Notes: a model not told the origin generated them from the sequence alone. Positions 7,825 through 19,316 are shown, counted from the stretch's first letter. The stretch is DNA of 64,000 nt from Leptolyngbya sp. NIES-2104 (GCF_001485215.1 NZ_BBWW01000001.1:1922001-1986000); one strand, 5' to 3'. Program-made: numbers and translations.

Positions 7825-8196
7825 CTACGCCGCAATTACAGAACTTTGTCGAGAAGTTTGGGCAGCACGATCGTGATCTTTACGATCCCAATATGCCAGC
7901 CGCTTCGCCGTCTCAGTATCGCCGTACAACTTAATCTCATACGGAAACTGAGTCAGCGCTTGACTCTTCTGCACCGAAAACCGTAACCTTGAACTCGCAA
8001 GCGATTGAGCAAATTTCTGAGCTTGGCTCAACTTCTCAAAGCCGAGATAACAGACATCATTCGATCGAGAATATCGACGAAACGGAGTCCTCACACTTAA
8101 AACTCTAGTCGAAAGATACTGTCCAACCCGTCCATCGCCCATCGAGAAAAACCGACCAACTGGAACGAAACTACTCATGGAAAGGGGAGGATTCAT
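7825..8196 (-). CDS. Small basic protein of unknown function
   Basis: 123 residues, Arg/Ser-rich and basic, not recognised. A central segment (CYLGFEKLSQAQKFAQSLAS followed by LRFSVQKS and FPYEIKLYGD) looks like an alpha-beta domain; the ends look disordered. ATG 8196 has a GAAGAAG just before it; an internal ATG (8178) lacks a ribosome site. It is the first gene of the cluster running down to 7019. The promoter side carries the inverted repeat TTGTAGT/ACTACAA at about 8207-8228. Confidence 0.65.
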   Translation of the reverse strand: MNPPLSMSSFVPVGRFFSMGDGRVGQYLSTRVLSVRTPFRRYSRSNDVCYLGFEKLSQAQKFAQSLASSRLRFSVQKSQALTQFPYEIKLYGDTETAKRLAYWDRKDHDRAAQTSRQSSVIAA

Positions 8197-9856
<1,660 letters not shown>

Positions 9857-9884
9857 TCGGTTCAATCCGTCTGATCTACACTTT

Positions 9885-9916
9885 AGGTAGGTAGCGTAAT
9901 GTTGCCTACCTTTTTT
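9885..9916 (+). terminator. Terminator of ahcY
   Basis: An 11-bp stem (9885-9895 with 9901-9911, two G-T wobbles) with loop GTAAT is followed by six T. It lies 29 bases past the ahcY stop. Confidence 0.9.
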
Positions 9917-9920
9917 AGTG

Positions 9921-9955
9921 GAAAAAATCGCCGTCCTCGATTCGAGAACGGCGAT
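9921..9955 (-). terminator. Terminator of the P-type ATPase gene
   Basis: ATCGCCGT (9927-9934) pairs with ACGGCGAT (9948-9955), continued by CTCGA/TCGAG, and a run of six T follows on the minus strand. It sits 19 bases past the ATPase stop, back to back with the ahcY terminator. Confidence 0.9.
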
Positions 9956-9973
9956 CGCTAACAGAAGTCAAGA

Positions 9974-12820
9974 TTAACGCTTCTTGCGGAAATAGAACCG
10001 GAAGAATAGTTTCTCCATTTCAATCCAGACAAACATCAGCGCACTCACGCCGAAACAAACCATCAATTCGTTAAACGGTAGATAGTGTGTACCGAAGAAC
10101 GCTCGAAGCGGTGGCACATACACTAACAATAATTGCAGAATGGTGGTCAGGATAACTGCACCCCATACATAGAGGTTCGTGAATGGATTTAGCTCGATCG
10201 TTAATTTACTGTTCGATCGAATGGCAATCGCGTGCCCCATCTGCGCTAAACATAGGGTTGTAAACACGATCGTTTTCCAGCGATCGTCATCGAGCGGTCC
10301 ACCAAAGTTCGTCGTTGTCCAGTTATATGCCCACACCATTGTGGCAGTCGCAAGAATCGCTAACACAATCCCGATTCGGATGATGTAAGCACCCAAGCCT
10401 CGTGAAAAGATGCTTTCTCTGGGATGATTCGGCGGACGATCCATTACATTCGGTTCCGCAGGTTCAACCGCCAACGCCAACGCGGGTAGACCATCTGTCA
10501 CCAAGTTCATCCACAGGATTTGCAGCGGCGTTAGCGGTACACTTCCGGTTGCAGCCACCGCAGGAATCAGAAGCACAGAAAGCCCGATCGTAATGACTTC
10601 CCCGATGTTCGATCCCAAGATGTATTTGATGAAGCGGCGAATGTTTGTGTAAACAGTTCGACCTTCTTCGACCGCTGCCACGATCGTTGAAAAGTTGTCA
10701 TCGAGAAGCACCATATCCGACGCTTCCTTACTCACATCAGTCCCGGTGATGCCCATTGCGACTCCGATGTCTGCTTGTTTGAGAGCAGGTGCATCGTTCA
10801 CACCGTCTCCGGTCATCGAAGCAATTTCACCTTGCTTTTGGAGTGCTCGGACAATTCGCAGTTTATGTTCAGGAGCAACCCGCGCAAACACGCTGACGCG
10901 ATCGACATGTTGTTCTAGTTCTTGGTCGCTCATCGCTTCGAGTTCGCGTCCGACTAGAACTTCATCACCAGGTTTAGCAATACCGAGATCTTGAGCGATC
11001 GCGCTTGCTGTGAGTTGGTGATCTCCAGTAATCATCACCGGACGAATTCCGGCTGTACGGCACCGTTTCACCGCTTCACGCACTTCTGGACGCGGTGCAT
11101 CGAGCATATCAACTAAACCGAGCCAAACTAAACCTTGTTCCGAAGCTTCATCCGCATCTTCTGGCGGAACTTCTTTCAGCGGTTTGTAGGCAAAACCGAG
11201 AACCCGTAGACCATTTCCAGCAAGTTCGTTGTTTCGTTGCAGAATTTGAGCGCGTTGTGCTTGGGTAATCGGTTCAACGCGATCGCTAATCTGAATCTGC
11301 TGACACCGCTCTAGAACAATTTCCGGCGACCCTTTCGTAAACATCAGATAAGGCGTTGCTAGAAAATCGGTCTCTGATTGCAGCAAGCCTGCCGCATCTT
11401 TCACGATCACGCTCATCCGTTTGCGATCGGATGAGAACGGAAATTCTGCAATCCGCGGCAGTTTACTGTTCCACTGATCTTTTTCAAGTCCAGCTTTTGC
11501 CGCAGCGGTTAACAATGCTCCTTCGGTTGGATCACCTAAGATAATCCATTGCCCTTCCTCTTGTTGCAGAATCGAGTCGTTACACACGGTACAAGCGAGT
11601 AACAACGCTCTGAGTTCTGGACTATCGGCAGGAATGACTCTTGAACCGTTGCTTAGGAACTCTCCATCTGGGGCGTATCCTTCTCCGGTCACTTTTGGAC
11701 TAGAACTAATTGTGTGGAGCGATTGCACCACCATTTTGTTTTGCGTCAAAGTTCCAGTTTTGTCAGAACAAATCGTCGTGACCGAGCCGAGCGTTTCAAC
11801 CGCTGGTAGCTTCCGAATCAGGGCATTTCGACGCACCATGCGCTGAGTCCCGATCGCTAATGTCACCGTAATCACCGCAGGTAAACCTTCCGGTACAACC
11901 GCGACCGCCATACTTAGCGCGGTTTGCAGTAGGTTTTGCAGCTTGGTGAAGTCGCGGGTGAAGATTAGACCGCCACCCACCACGACCGCAACCAGAATCA
12001 GTGCCCCAGTCACAAGGGCTTTACTGAGTTGATCCATCCGTTTCTGCAACGGAGTCGGTTCTGATTCCACGCCTTGAATCTGAGCGGCGATCTTGCCTAG
12101 CTCCGTCCGCATTCCCGTACCAGTCACCAAAATCGTGCCGCGACCGTTAACGACTTCAGTCCCCTGATAAGTCATGTTAATGCGATCGGCAGGCATTGCA
12201 TCTTCTTTGATGACCGCATTTGCATTCTTGTTGACCGCTTCAGCTTCTCCGGTGAGTGCCGCTTCTCGGACTTGCAGGTTGGCTGCTTCTAGAATCCGAC
12301 CATCTGCTGCAAGTTGCACTCCCGCCTCGACGAGCATCACGTCACCCGGAACGAGATACTTAGAATCGACTTCTGTGATTCTTCCACCCCGCAGGACGCG
12401 AACTCGTGGTGATGAAAGTTGTTTCAATGCAGCAAGGGCTTTTTCTGCGCGGCTTTCCTGAACATAGCCCAGCGCACCGTTGAGAATGACGATCGCTAAA
12501 ATCGCGATCGTATCTTTGAAGGGGACTTCGCCTTCTCTGAGATTGCCTTGAGTAAGCGCGAGTAAATCTAGCAGTCCGGAGATTAACGCGACTCCGATCA
12601 GCAGCAGTAACATCACGTTCTTGAACTGATCAATCAGAATTTCCCAGGCGCTTCGACCGCCTGATTCTTCGAGTTCATTCGTTCCGTATTGTTCGAGGCG
12701 GGTTGCCGCTTCTTGGTCGCTTAATCCGGTCTTGGGATCGCTGTTCAAGGTAGAAAGCGACCCGGCTGTGTCTAAGGTATGCCAAGCCGTGGTTGGCGAT
12801 GGGAGGGAATGGGCAGACAT
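9974..12820 (-). CDS. P-type Ca2+-transporting ATPase (PacL/P2A-like)
   Basis: 948 residues, full length for a P2 ATPase. It pumps cations, most likely Ca2+, out of the cytoplasm using ATP. In order: an N-terminal cation-ATPase domain; membrane pair about 62-120; actuator loop with [10 protein letters not shown]; membrane helix M4 with the ion-site motif [11 protein letters not shown] (calcium type); phosphorylation motif SDKTGTLTQ with the Asp near 353; ATP-binding domain with FTKGSPEIV; the MITGDH and [17 protein letters not shown] hinge; and six C-terminal helices. It is monocistronic, with its own terminator. Ion specificity is inferred from PEGLPAV in M4 and from similarity to PacL; Na+ or mixed specificity cannot be excluded. 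Confidence 0.93.
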   Translation of the reverse strand: MSAHSLPSPTTAWHTLDTAGSLSTLNSDPKTGLSDQEAATRLEQYGTNELEESGGRSAWEILIDQFKNVMLLLLIGVALISGLLDLLALTQGNLREGEVPFKDTIAILAIVILNGALGYVQESRAEKALAALKQLSSPRVRVLRGGRITEVDSKYLVPGDVMLVEAGVQLAADGRILEAANLQVREAALTGEAEAVNKNANAVIKEDAMPADRINMTYQGTEVVNGRGTILVTGTGMRTELGKIAAQIQGVESEPTPLQKRMDQLSKALVTGALILVAVVVGGGLIFTRDFTKLQNLLQTALSMAVAVVPEGLPAVITVTLAIGTQRMVRRNALIRKLPAVETLGSVTTICSDKTGTLTQNKMVVQSLHTISSSPKVTGEGYAPDGEFLSNGSRVIPADSPELRALLLACTVCNDSILQQEEGQWIILGDPTEGALLTAAAKAGLEKDQWNSKLPRIAEFPFSSDRKRMSVIVKDAAGLLQSETDFLATPYLMFTKGSPEIVLERCQQIQISDRVEPITQAQRAQILQRNNELAGNGLRVLGFAYKPLKEVPPEDADEASEQGLVWLGLVDMLDAPRPEVREAVKRCRTAGIRPVMITGDHQLTASAIAQDLGIAKPGDEVLVGRELEAMSDQELEQHVDRVSVFARVAPEHKLRIVRALQKQGEIASMTGDGVNDAPALKQADIGVAMGITGTDVSKEASDMVLLDDNFSTIVAAVEEGRTVYTNIRRFIKYILGSNIGEVITIGLSVLLIPAVAATGSVPLTPLQILWMNLVTDGLPALALAVEPAEPNVMDRPPNHPRESIFSRGLGAYIIRIGIVLAILATATMVWAYNWTTTNFGGPLDDDRWKTIVFTTLCLAQMGHAIAIRSNSKLTIELNPFTNLYVWGAVILTTILQLLLVYVPPLRAFFGTHYLPFNELMVCFGVSALMFVWIEMEKLFFRFYFRKKR

Positions 12821-12991
12821 AGAAAAACTTAGGAGTTAGGGGATAAATGCCTACAGCACCTTATGATAGTGCCAATAAGCAGAATATAGCACTATTAAAT
12901 AGTATTATTTTTGAAAGTTCTGTTATAAGATTCAGACAATAGCGCTGTGGAGAATCGTTGTGAAGCGTCTAAAGGCACAGATTTCGATCCG

Positions 12992-14080
12992 ATGGTAAGT
13001 TCTCCATTCCCTTCTTCTAGGCTCGTGGGACGGCAGCAAGAACTCGCACAAGTGAGTCAAATTTTGCTGAGCGATCGCGATTTGCTCCTCGCTGGTGTTC
13101 CCGGTATCGGACGACGGACATTAATTCGGACTGCCGCCCGCAATTGTGGTGCGAAAGTGCTCGAAATCGATTGTCTGCGCGCCACGAACTATTCGCGATT
13201 TCTGCAACTTCTAGCTGAAGCGATTCTCTCAACTTATGAGACTCCAGAAGAAATTCGATTCATCGATCGCTGGAGCAAAGAGCAGCCCTTCATTCTGCGA
13301 TCGACCAATGGCAGACCTCAGCTTACCTGGCATTCTGCTCCTGGTAAAGAATCGATGCTGTTTGAAGCGCTATTAACCTTGCCACAAGCGTTAGCAGAAT
13401 GGTCAAATAGTCGGGTCGTGATTGTTTTTCTCAATTTTCCGCATCTGCGATCGTTCGATCGAGCTAACAAATGGGAGCAATATCTGCGCCAAGAAGTTGA
13501 GCGGCAAAGTCGAGTGAGTTACGCGCTGATTGCGACCGTTGCAGAACGCTGGTCAGAGTCAAATCATTTACCGATCGTCGCTCTGAGTCCGGTTTCTAAT
13601 AGCACGATGCAGGCTTGGATCTCAGAAACGATGCTGGCAGAAGGCTTAGAATTCGAGCCAGAGAGCTTACTGCTGTTTCTCAACTATGTGCAAGGACATT
13701 TTGGAGATGCGATCACGCTTGCCCGTCGGGTTTGGTTGGAATATGGAAAGCGGGAAAATCATGAACTTCTGACAATTGTTCAACCGCATCAAGTCGAACG
13801 AAGTGCGATCGCGCTCATCGAGGATCTTTCCGTGACGTTTGAATCACTTATTTTGCTGCTGCCACATAGTCAAGTCCGAGTTTTAGAGAGTCTGGCGCTT
13901 GATCCCACGGACAGTCCTCACGCCCGCGAGTATATTCAGAAACATAATTTGTCGCGAGGTGGCGGACTACAAGGTGCGTTAGCCAGTCTAGAACAGAAAG
14001 GATTAGTCTACGGAGCCGAACTGGGATATCGAATTGCGCTTCCTTTGCTCGGTGCATGGTTGAAGCATCGATTATCGTAG
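12992..14080 (+). CDS. P-loop NTPase-like protein with degenerate nucleotide-binding motifs
   Basis: 362 residues. The N-terminal third has the look of an AAA/STAND-type ATPase: a RLVGRQQELAQV entry motif, then GVPGIGRRTLI at the Walker A position. There the essential Lys is Arg and the following Ser/Thr is displaced by a second Arg. The Walker B strand reads RVVIVFLNFPHL, lacking the DE pair. The C-terminal part is helical (winged-helix-like: VRVLESLALDP, GGGLQGALASLEQKGLVY). So it may bind a ligand or nucleotide without hydrolysis. ATG 12992 was preferred to GTG 12947; neither has a clear ribosome site. An XRE-type regulator gene follows 95 bp downstream on the same strand. No specific role can be named. 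Confidence 0.75.
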   Translation: MVSSPFPSSRLVGRQQELAQVSQILLSDRDLLLAGVPGIGRRTLIRTAARNCGAKVLEIDCLRATNYSRFLQLLAEAILSTYETPEEIRFIDRWSKEQPFILRSTNGRPQLTWHSAPGKESMLFEALLTLPQALAEWSNSRVVIVFLNFPHLRSFDRANKWEQYLRQEVERQSRVSYALIATVAERWSESNHLPIVALSPVSNSTMQAWISETMLAEGLEFEPESLLLFLNYVQGHFGDAITLARRVWLEYGKRENHELLTIVQPHQVERSAIALIEDLSVTFESLILLLPHSQVRVLESLALDPTDSPHAREYIQKHNLSRGGGLQGALASLEQKGLVYGAELGYRIALPLLGAWLKHRLS

Positions 14081-14175
14081 AAAATTCTTTGATTAGGATA
14101 GGAACCACTCTATTTATTTGCACAGAGTTTAAAACCCGATATAGTCAAAGCATCCACTGTTGTCCAAAACGGAGC

Positions 14176-14415
14176 ATGTCAAAAGCGGGGAGTGCATTGA
14201 AACAGGTGCTGGAATCTTACAGCATCACGCAGTATCAACTATCTGCGATCATGGGTGTGAATCGATCGAACTTCAGTCGCTGGCTGAGGGGTGAGCGCGA
14301 TCCGCTGGCTGAAGTCGTCGTCGAGATCTACAAGGCGTTAAAGTCTCTCAATCCGAAGGCGGCATCTGAGTTTATCCATCTGTATTTGGGGTTAGCACCG
14401 GACGAGGAGGTTTAA
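14176..14415 (+). CDS. Small XRE-family HTH regulator
   Basis: 79 residues. Nearly the whole protein is one helix-turn-helix domain of the Cro/C1 type: ALKQVLESYSITQYQLSAIM, then GVNRSNFSRWLRGERDP, the recognition helix. A C-terminal helix ends in LGLAPDEEV. ATG 14176 starts the conserved domain; an open frame upstream to 14056 overlaps the preceding gene and adds 40 residues without domain character. GGAG stands only 1 base from the ATG, so initiation may be weak or the true start may differ. Its stop is 3 bp from the convergent oxidoreductase stop. Confidence 0.85.
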   Translation: MSKAGSALKQVLESYSITQYQLSAIMGVNRSNFSRWLRGERDPLAEVVVEIYKALKSLNPKAASEFIHLYLGLAPDEEV

Positions 14416-14418
14416 TTC

Positions 14419-15510
14419 TTACCACCGTGGCACTTTAACCCAAGTTCCAGTTTCGTTTGACTCATGTGCCAAATCCATGAGTAGTTGTGAATACACGCCT
14501 TCTTTAAGCGAGGGCGCGATAGATTCTTGTCTGTCAATACTGATGAGCCATTGATCAATAATGCGGATGAATGGCGCAATTCGTCCATCACTGAAAACTT
14601 GCTCAAACGCATACTGCTTCGAGATTTCAATCTCTGTTAGGTCTTGTCCGATCGATGCCCCCCAGAGTTTGAATCCGTGTACATAGTCTTTCTGATTATC
14701 GCTACCAAGGACTAAAGTTCCGCGATCGCCGTACACTTCGATCCAGTGTCCGCGTCCTTGAGTGGTCACCGAACTAATACAGATTTGGCAAGGAGTCCCG
14801 TCTGCTAACTCCAAAGTGAGATTGCAAGTATCATCTGAATCGACGGGCTTGAGTTCGCCTGTGGTTGGATCAGGACGTTGAGGAATCGCTGTACTGAGAT
14901 TGGCAGTTAAGCGATCGACTTCTCCAAACAGCCAAGCAACATAATCAAACGTATGCGATCCTAATGCGCCTAACGCGCCGCCTCCTTGTTCTTTGCGGGC
15001 GTACCAGTTCCAAGGACGAGACGCATCCGCCCGACTCGAAACCAACCAGTCAATCTTGATCAATCGTTTCTGTCCGACATAGTTCTGAGCTAGAAGATCC
15101 GCGAACTGCTGCCATGCTGGAACAAATCGAAATTCAAAATTCATGCTGGTGATAGCGCGATTCTTCAGCGATCGACCATACAAATCTTTCGCCTGATCAA
15201 CATCTAAAGCAGTCGGTTTTTCAAGCAACAAATGTTTTCCTGCATCTAGCATCGATTTCGCCATTTCATAATGCAGAAAGGGCGGTGTTGAAATGCTCAC
15301 TCCGTCAACGTTCGAGAGGTTTAGAATTTCTTCGATCGATGAACAAGCCTGGGGAATCTGATGAGTTTGTGCGATCGATTGTGCTTTCTGCAAATCTCGA
15401 TGATAAACCGCGACAATCTCAGTTCGTGGATGCGCCTGAAACCCTGGAATATGAACCTTCTGCCCAAATCCCGTTCCGACGATTGCCACACCAAATTTAG
15501 AGCCAGCCAT
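14419..15510 (-). CDS. Gfo/Idh/MocA family NAD(P)-dependent oxidoreductase
   Basis: 363 residues. The N-terminal Rossmann fold shows VAIVGTGFGQKVHIPGF and the family signature LLEKPTALDVDQA (the EKP lysine is catalytic). The C-terminal alpha/beta domain has GGGALGALGSHTFDYVAWLFG, in which the histidine matches the substrate-binding GSH motif. Enzymes of this family oxidise or reduce sugars, inositols or related compounds; no substrate can be inferred here. It is a single gene on the minus strand, followed upstream by the PIN toxin pair with a 37-bp gap, which need not be functionally related. Confidence 0.93.
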   Translation of the reverse strand: MAGSKFGVAIVGTGFGQKVHIPGFQAHPRTEIVAVYHRDLQKAQSIAQTHQIPQACSSIEEILNLSNVDGVSISTPPFLHYEMAKSMLDAGKHLLLEKPTALDVDQAKDLYGRSLKNRAITSMNFEFRFVPAWQQFADLLAQNYVGQKRLIKIDWLVSSRADASRPWNWYARKEQGGGALGALGSHTFDYVAWLFGEVDRLTANLSTAIPQRPDPTTGELKPVDSDDTCNLTLELADGTPCQICISSVTTQGRGHWIEVYGDRGTLVLGSDNQKDYVHGFKLWGASIGQDLTEIEISKQYAFEQVFSDGRIAPFIRIIDQWLISIDRQESIAPSLKEGVYSQLLMDLAHESNETGTWVKVPRW

Positions 15511-15547
15511 TTGTTTTGTTCGATCGCGTCTTGATCAGTTTAGACGA

Positions 15548-15979
15548 TTAAGGAGCTTGCACGATTTGTGCGATCGTAGAACTTAGCCGAGTAAAATGCT
15601 TAAGATTCAAAGTCAGAATGCGGTCAACCGCTGCTTTTAACGCCGCCTGAGCAATCAACGCATCGAAAATTCCGCCTCCAGGCAAATTCAGTGCAGCCAT
15701 TTGATCCATTGCAGCTTGATAATCTCTTAACTCTAGTGAGATCGCCTGTATGTAGGACAAGTGTGCGCTTAACAAAGCTTTGGCATCAGAAGGAGACATC
15801 CGAGGCTGGCTCGGCATTCGAGTCAAAACAGAATAGGCTTCCGCTAGGGTATGAGTTGAAATATAAGCCTCAATCTGACCGCTTTTTGCCGCTTGAAGCT
15901 GTATGAAACAGGAAGAATGATTGGGATGTTTTGGCAGAGAAGCTGCAACAATTACGGAGGTATCAAACAGAACTTTCAC
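15548..15979 (-). CDS. PIN-domain ribonuclease toxin (VapC-like)
   Basis: 143 residues, normal for VapC-type toxins, which cut RNA with a metal-binding acidic pocket. The motifs are in place: MKVLFDTSVIVAA (first Asp, residue 6), THTLAEAYSVLTRMP (Glu), GGGIFDALIAQAAL (second Asp) and ILTLNLKHF near the end. It lies 8 bp downstream of the small antitoxin gene on the same strand, the standard antitoxin-toxin order. Codon use is like the host's. No break is seen, so the toxin is probably functional. Confidence 0.93.
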   Translation of the reverse strand: MKVLFDTSVIVAASLPKHPNHSSCFIQLQAAKSGQIEAYISTHTLAEAYSVLTRMPSQPRMSPSDAKALLSAHLSYIQAISLELRDYQAAMDQMAALNLPGGGIFDALIAQAALKAAVDRILTLNLKHFTRLSSTIAQIVQAP

Positions 15980-15987
15980 ACTTCAAT

Positions 15988-16245
15988 CTACTCCTGGTCG
16001 CAGTCTTCGCGGCTCTGCTGAATCAGAAGATTGAAGTCAATATGCTCTAAGGAATCTGTATCAAACACGAGGATGCCATCTTTTTCACGGAGGTGAGAAC
16101 TTGGTAACTCAGAGGGCTTCTGAGCCTGCTGCTTTAGACTGCTGATTTTTTCTAGTAAGGTTTGAGAAATGAAGTCCTCTGGTGAAATACCCTGAAGCGA
16201 TGCAATTTCCCTGATTTCTCTTTCTAAGGCGGGAGAAAGATTCAT
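15988..16245 (-). CDS. Antitoxin partner of the PIN toxin
   Basis: 85 residues. The first 45 (NLSPALEREIREIASLQG, SPEDFISQTLLEKISSLKQQ) fit a ribbon-helix-helix or similar small DNA-binding domain. The tail (GILVFDTDSLEHIDFNLLIQ, then SREDCDQE) is acidic and would wrap the toxin. It is encoded directly before the PIN-domain gene with an 8-bp gap, so transcription is shared and probably autorepressed, as is usual for these pairs. The exact antitoxin family is not certain. Confidence 0.85.
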   Translation of the reverse strand: MNLSPALEREIREIASLQGISPEDFISQTLLEKISSLKQQAQKPSELPSSHLREKDGILVFDTDSLEHIDFNLLIQQSREDCDQE

Positions 16246-16421
16246 TGAAGATCCCTCGTAACCTACATTTTTTCAAGTCTACTGCAAAAATTGCAAGCCG
16301 AAGCCAAGTAACAGTATCGAATGTTCATGCAACAAATAATGAACTGTACCGCTAGAGTGATTGATTTATTTCCTTGGAGTATTTGAAAATACAGTCGATC
16401 GTATTTTGATAAAGCCTGACC

Positions 16422-17264
16422 GTGAGCGTTTTAATTCGATTGGTTTTAGGATTGTTTTTTGTCATTGGTGGGCTGTTTAGCTATTACGGCAACACCAGCG
16501 TCAATCCGGTGACTGGGGAAAGTCAGCGCGTTCAACTGACACCGCGCCAAGAGATCGTGCTCGGACTGCAAAGCCGTCAGCAAATGGCAGCCCGACATGG
16601 AGGACTTTATCCCGATGAAGCATTGCAGGCATACATCGAGGGTGTGGGACAGCGGATTGTTCAGCGATCGGAAGCTTCAAAAGCTCCCTACCCGTTTGAA
16701 TTTCACTTATTGCGTGATGCTCAAACGGTGAATGCGTTTGCGCTTCCGGGTGGACAAATCTTTATCACCGCTGCGCTACTGGGGCGCATGTCTTCCGAGG
16801 CGCAATTAGCGGGAGTGTTCGGACATGAAGTGGGACATGTGATCGGAAGACATGGAGCCGAACACTTAGCAAAACAACAGTTGGGAGCTTCTTTAGTGAA
16901 TGCGATCGGGGTTGCTGCAAGTGGTGGACAAGATGGCGGACAGGGAGCCGCTGCGATCGCGCAAGCGGTGAATCAAATGGTCGATCTGCGGTACGGTCGC
17001 GAGGATGAGTCAGAAAGCGATCGCTTTGGGCTAAAATTCATGACCGAAGCAGGCTACACCCCACGCGGCATTCTAGAAGTGATGCAAATTTTGTCCAAAG
17101 TAAGCGGGAGTGGACGACAACCGGAATTTCTTAGCTCTCACCCTGATCCTGGGAATCGGTTACAAGCCTTGAAATCTGGGATTCAGAAGATCTATCCACA
17201 AGGCATCCCGACCGATTTGGAAGATGGACGCGATCGATTCACACAAGCCGTTCTGCGCAGATAG
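16422..17264 (+). CDS. M48 family zinc metalloprotease
   Basis: 280 residues. One N-terminal membrane segment (residues about 3-22) anchors the protease, with the catalytic part probably on the periplasmic side. The zinc motif HEVGH is at 135-139 in GVFGHEVGHVIGRHG, and the third ligand is in the later EDESESDRFG segment. The C-terminal SSHPDPGNRLQAL is typical of BepA/LoiP-like M48 proteins, which handle outer-membrane protein quality control in other bacteria; that role is only suggested here. The start is GTG 16422. The downstream DUF456 gene begins 7 bp after the stop and its ribosome site overlaps the stop, so the two are likely one operon. Confidence 0.93.
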   Translation: MSVLIRLVLGLFFVIGGLFSYYGNTSVNPVTGESQRVQLTPRQEIVLGLQSRQQMAARHGGLYPDEALQAYIEGVGQRIVQRSEASKAPYPFEFHLLRDAQTVNAFALPGGQIFITAALLGRMSSEAQLAGVFGHEVGHVIGRHGAEHLAKQQLGASLVNAIGVAASGGQDGGQGAAAIAQAVNQMVDLRYGREDESESDRFGLKFMTEAGYTPRGILEVMQILSKVSGSGRQPEFLSSHPDPGNRLQALKSGIQKIYPQGIPTDLEDGRDRFTQAVLRR

Positions 17265-17271
17265 GAGCATC

Positions 17272-17811
17272 ATGAATTTAATGGTTTTGTATTGGATATT
17301 GCTTGCGGTCATGCTGGTTGGAGTTGCTGGAGCCGTCTTACCAGGGGTTCCAGGACCGAGTTTAATTCTGGTAGCAATTCTCGTTTGGTGTGTGGTGACA
17401 AAATTCGCGATTCCAATCTTGCCGCTCGGTTTAATCTTCGTGGCATTGATTCTCAGCGCGGTGGTGGAATGGTTAGGATCGTACTGGGGCGCGAAACAAG
17501 TCGGAGCCAGCAAATGGGCGCAGTATGGGATGTTTGCGGGGATGGCGGTAGGATTTTTTGGGTTGCTGCCTGCTTTGCCGATCGGAGGACCGATCGCGGG
17601 AATTCTCCTCGGTGGATTGCTCGGCGGCTTTGTTGGGGAATATCTTTATCAGCGCAATCTTCCCACTTCTGAACGGGTTAAAACCGCTGGAAAAGTCAGT
17701 CTTGGAATCGGTTTTGGTGCTTTGATTGGGAACTTGATCGAAGTCGTTTTAGCGATCGTTGCCGTGGGGGTTTTTGTCTGGTCAACCTGGTCTTCGGTCA
17801 TGTGGACTTAA
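17272..17811 (+). CDS. DUF456 family membrane protein
   Basis: 179 residues with four or five membrane segments rich in Gly (VLPGVPGPSLILVAILVW, MFAGMAVGFFGLLPALPIGG, IAGILLGGLLGGFVGEYLY, GNLIEVVLAIVAVGVFVW). The pattern and length fit DUF456, a family without known function. ATG 17272 has AGGAG at the stop of the preceding M48 gene, so translation is probably coupled. The stop overlaps the convergent hlyD stop (17808-17811). A broken second copy of its 3' end lies at 32090-32299. Confidence 0.88.
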   Translation: MNLMVLYWILLAVMLVGVAGAVLPGVPGPSLILVAILVWCVVTKFAIPILPLGLIFVALILSAVVEWLGSYWGAKQVGASKWAQYGMFAGMAVGFFGLLPALPIGGPIAGILLGGLLGGFVGEYLYQRNLPTSERVKTAGKVSLGIGFGALIGNLIEVVLAIVAVGVFVWSTWSSVMWT

Positions 17812-19301
17812 CGAACCGATTTGAGGTGGTCGATTTGTTGGGTAAAAGCATCCGTTAGAATACTCATCACCGTACGATCCCGTAATTTAATATTGACGCT
17901 CACCGACATCCCAGACTGAAGCGCAATTTTACGATCGCGCACTTGTAGCGCTTGTTGGTCGAGTTGAATCTTTACGGGAAATCGGTAGTAGGGGTGGACT
18001 TGATCCGGTGGGAGCGCATCGGAACCGATCGAGATGATCTTTCCTTTGATGTCGCCAAATTCGCTGAATGGAAAGGTATCGAGCCGGACATCAACTTCCA
18101 TCCCTTCTTTGACAAAACCAATGTCTTTGTTGGTGATGTAGGCTTCAGCAATTAAAGCATTGTCGGGAACGATCTTTAGAACAGGCTCGATCGCGTTTGC
18201 CACAAACCCAGACCCTGTGACTTTGAGATCGAAAATGGTTCCATTTGCAGAAGCACGAATCTCCTGATATCTCAAAGTTTGCTCGGCTTGACTGATTTGA
18301 CTGTCGGTTTCCGCAATGCGCTTACTGTTTTCGACGATCACTTTATTGAGTTGGTCATCAATGTCGGCAATGCGCTTTTCATTGTCCGCAATTCTAGTCA
18401 ACAGTTCTTGAGTTGAAACCGCGATCGTGTTGCGTAATTTTTGTTGGGCTTGAGCGATCGCATCTCTGAACCGCGCTTGTTCTTCTTGGAGTTGTTCGAT
18501 TTGAGATTGTCCGGTTTCGACTTCTTGCTTTTGGCGCAGGTATTGCACACGAGCGATCGCGCCAATTTCTACAAGCGGTTCAATATCATTCAAGATTCGC
18601 TGATTGACGGTGAGCACTTTTTCGACACCGATTTGTTTAGCGCGGCTTTCTTGAAGTTGTCGCACGAGTTGAGACGTATCGAGTTCAGTGGCGGCGATTC
18701 GAGAAGCAACTTCTGACTGAGCGGATTGCAGTCTTAGGCGTTGTTCTGCGGTAAACCCAGCACTAGAGCCGTTTGTTAACTGAGCGCGGTACAGTTGGGT
18801 TTCTTGGGCTAAGACAGAACGATTTTGAGTCAGCGTGATTAGTTCTTGCGATCGACGAGTTTCGAGCCGTCCCGCTTCGGGTGGTGCAATTCCATTCGTT
18901 GCAGCTCGATACAGTTGCGTTTCTTGCTCAAGCGCAGTGCGGATTTTTCTAAATGAATTTAGCTGTGATTTTGCAGCGGTCGGATCAAGCGTCATCAATA
19001 GATCGCCTTTTTTTACCCGTTGTCCATCTTTGATGTTAACCGCTTTGACGACTCCGTTGATCGGTACTTTAACTTCTTTGACGGCTCCTTGGGGTGCAAG
19101 TTTGCCAGTCGCGGGAATCGCTTCATCAATGGTTGCAACACTCGCCCAAGTTGCAGAAAAAATTGATACGCCTGCAATGCCCCAGATTAAGGAGCGCGAT
19201 AGTACCGGAGAAGGTTGTAAGATAACAGGCTGATCAAAGGGTGCAGGCTGCTTGCTTGGAAGCGGTGAAGAAATTGGAGAAAATAGATTAGCGTTCGTCA
19301 T
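17808..19301 (-). CDS. HlyD-family membrane fusion protein of a type I secretion system
   Basis: 497 residues. A short cytoplasmic N-terminus is followed by one membrane helix (about 36-56). Then come the first half of a lipoyl-like domain (GAVKEVKVPINGVVKAVNIK, GQRVKKGDLL), a long coiled coil (about 111-345, repeated Glu/Gln/Leu heptads), the second lipoyl half (IRASANGTIFDLKV) and the C-terminal beta-barrel. This is the adaptor that links the inner-membrane exporter to an outer-membrane channel. It is the last gene of the operon PPIase-ABC-HlyD, 15 bp after the ABC gene. No TolC-like gene is in the window. Confidence 0.95.
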   Translation of the reverse strand: MTNANLFSPISSPLPSKQPAPFDQPVILQPSPVLSRSLIWGIAGVSIFSATWASVATIDEAIPATGKLAPQGAVKEVKVPINGVVKAVNIKDGQRVKKGDLLMTLDPTAAKSQLNSFRKIRTALEQETQLYRAATNGIAPPEAGRLETRRSQELITLTQNRSVLAQETQLYRAQLTNGSSAGFTAEQRLRLQSAQSEVASRIAATELDTSQLVRQLQESRAKQIGVEKVLTVNQRILNDIEPLVEIGAIARVQYLRQKQEVETGQSQIEQLQEEQARFRDAIAQAQQKLRNTIAVSTQELLTRIADNEKRIADIDDQLNKVIVENSKRIAETDSQISQAEQTLRYQEIRASANGTIFDLKVTGSGFVANAIEPVLKIVPDNALIAEAYITNKDIGFVKEGMEVDVRLDTFPFSEFGDIKGKIISIGSDALPPDQVHPYYRFPVKIQLDQQALQVRDRKIALQSGMSVSVNIKLRDRTVMSILTDAFTQQIDHLKSVR

Positions 19302-19316
19302 GATAGCTTCGGCGAG

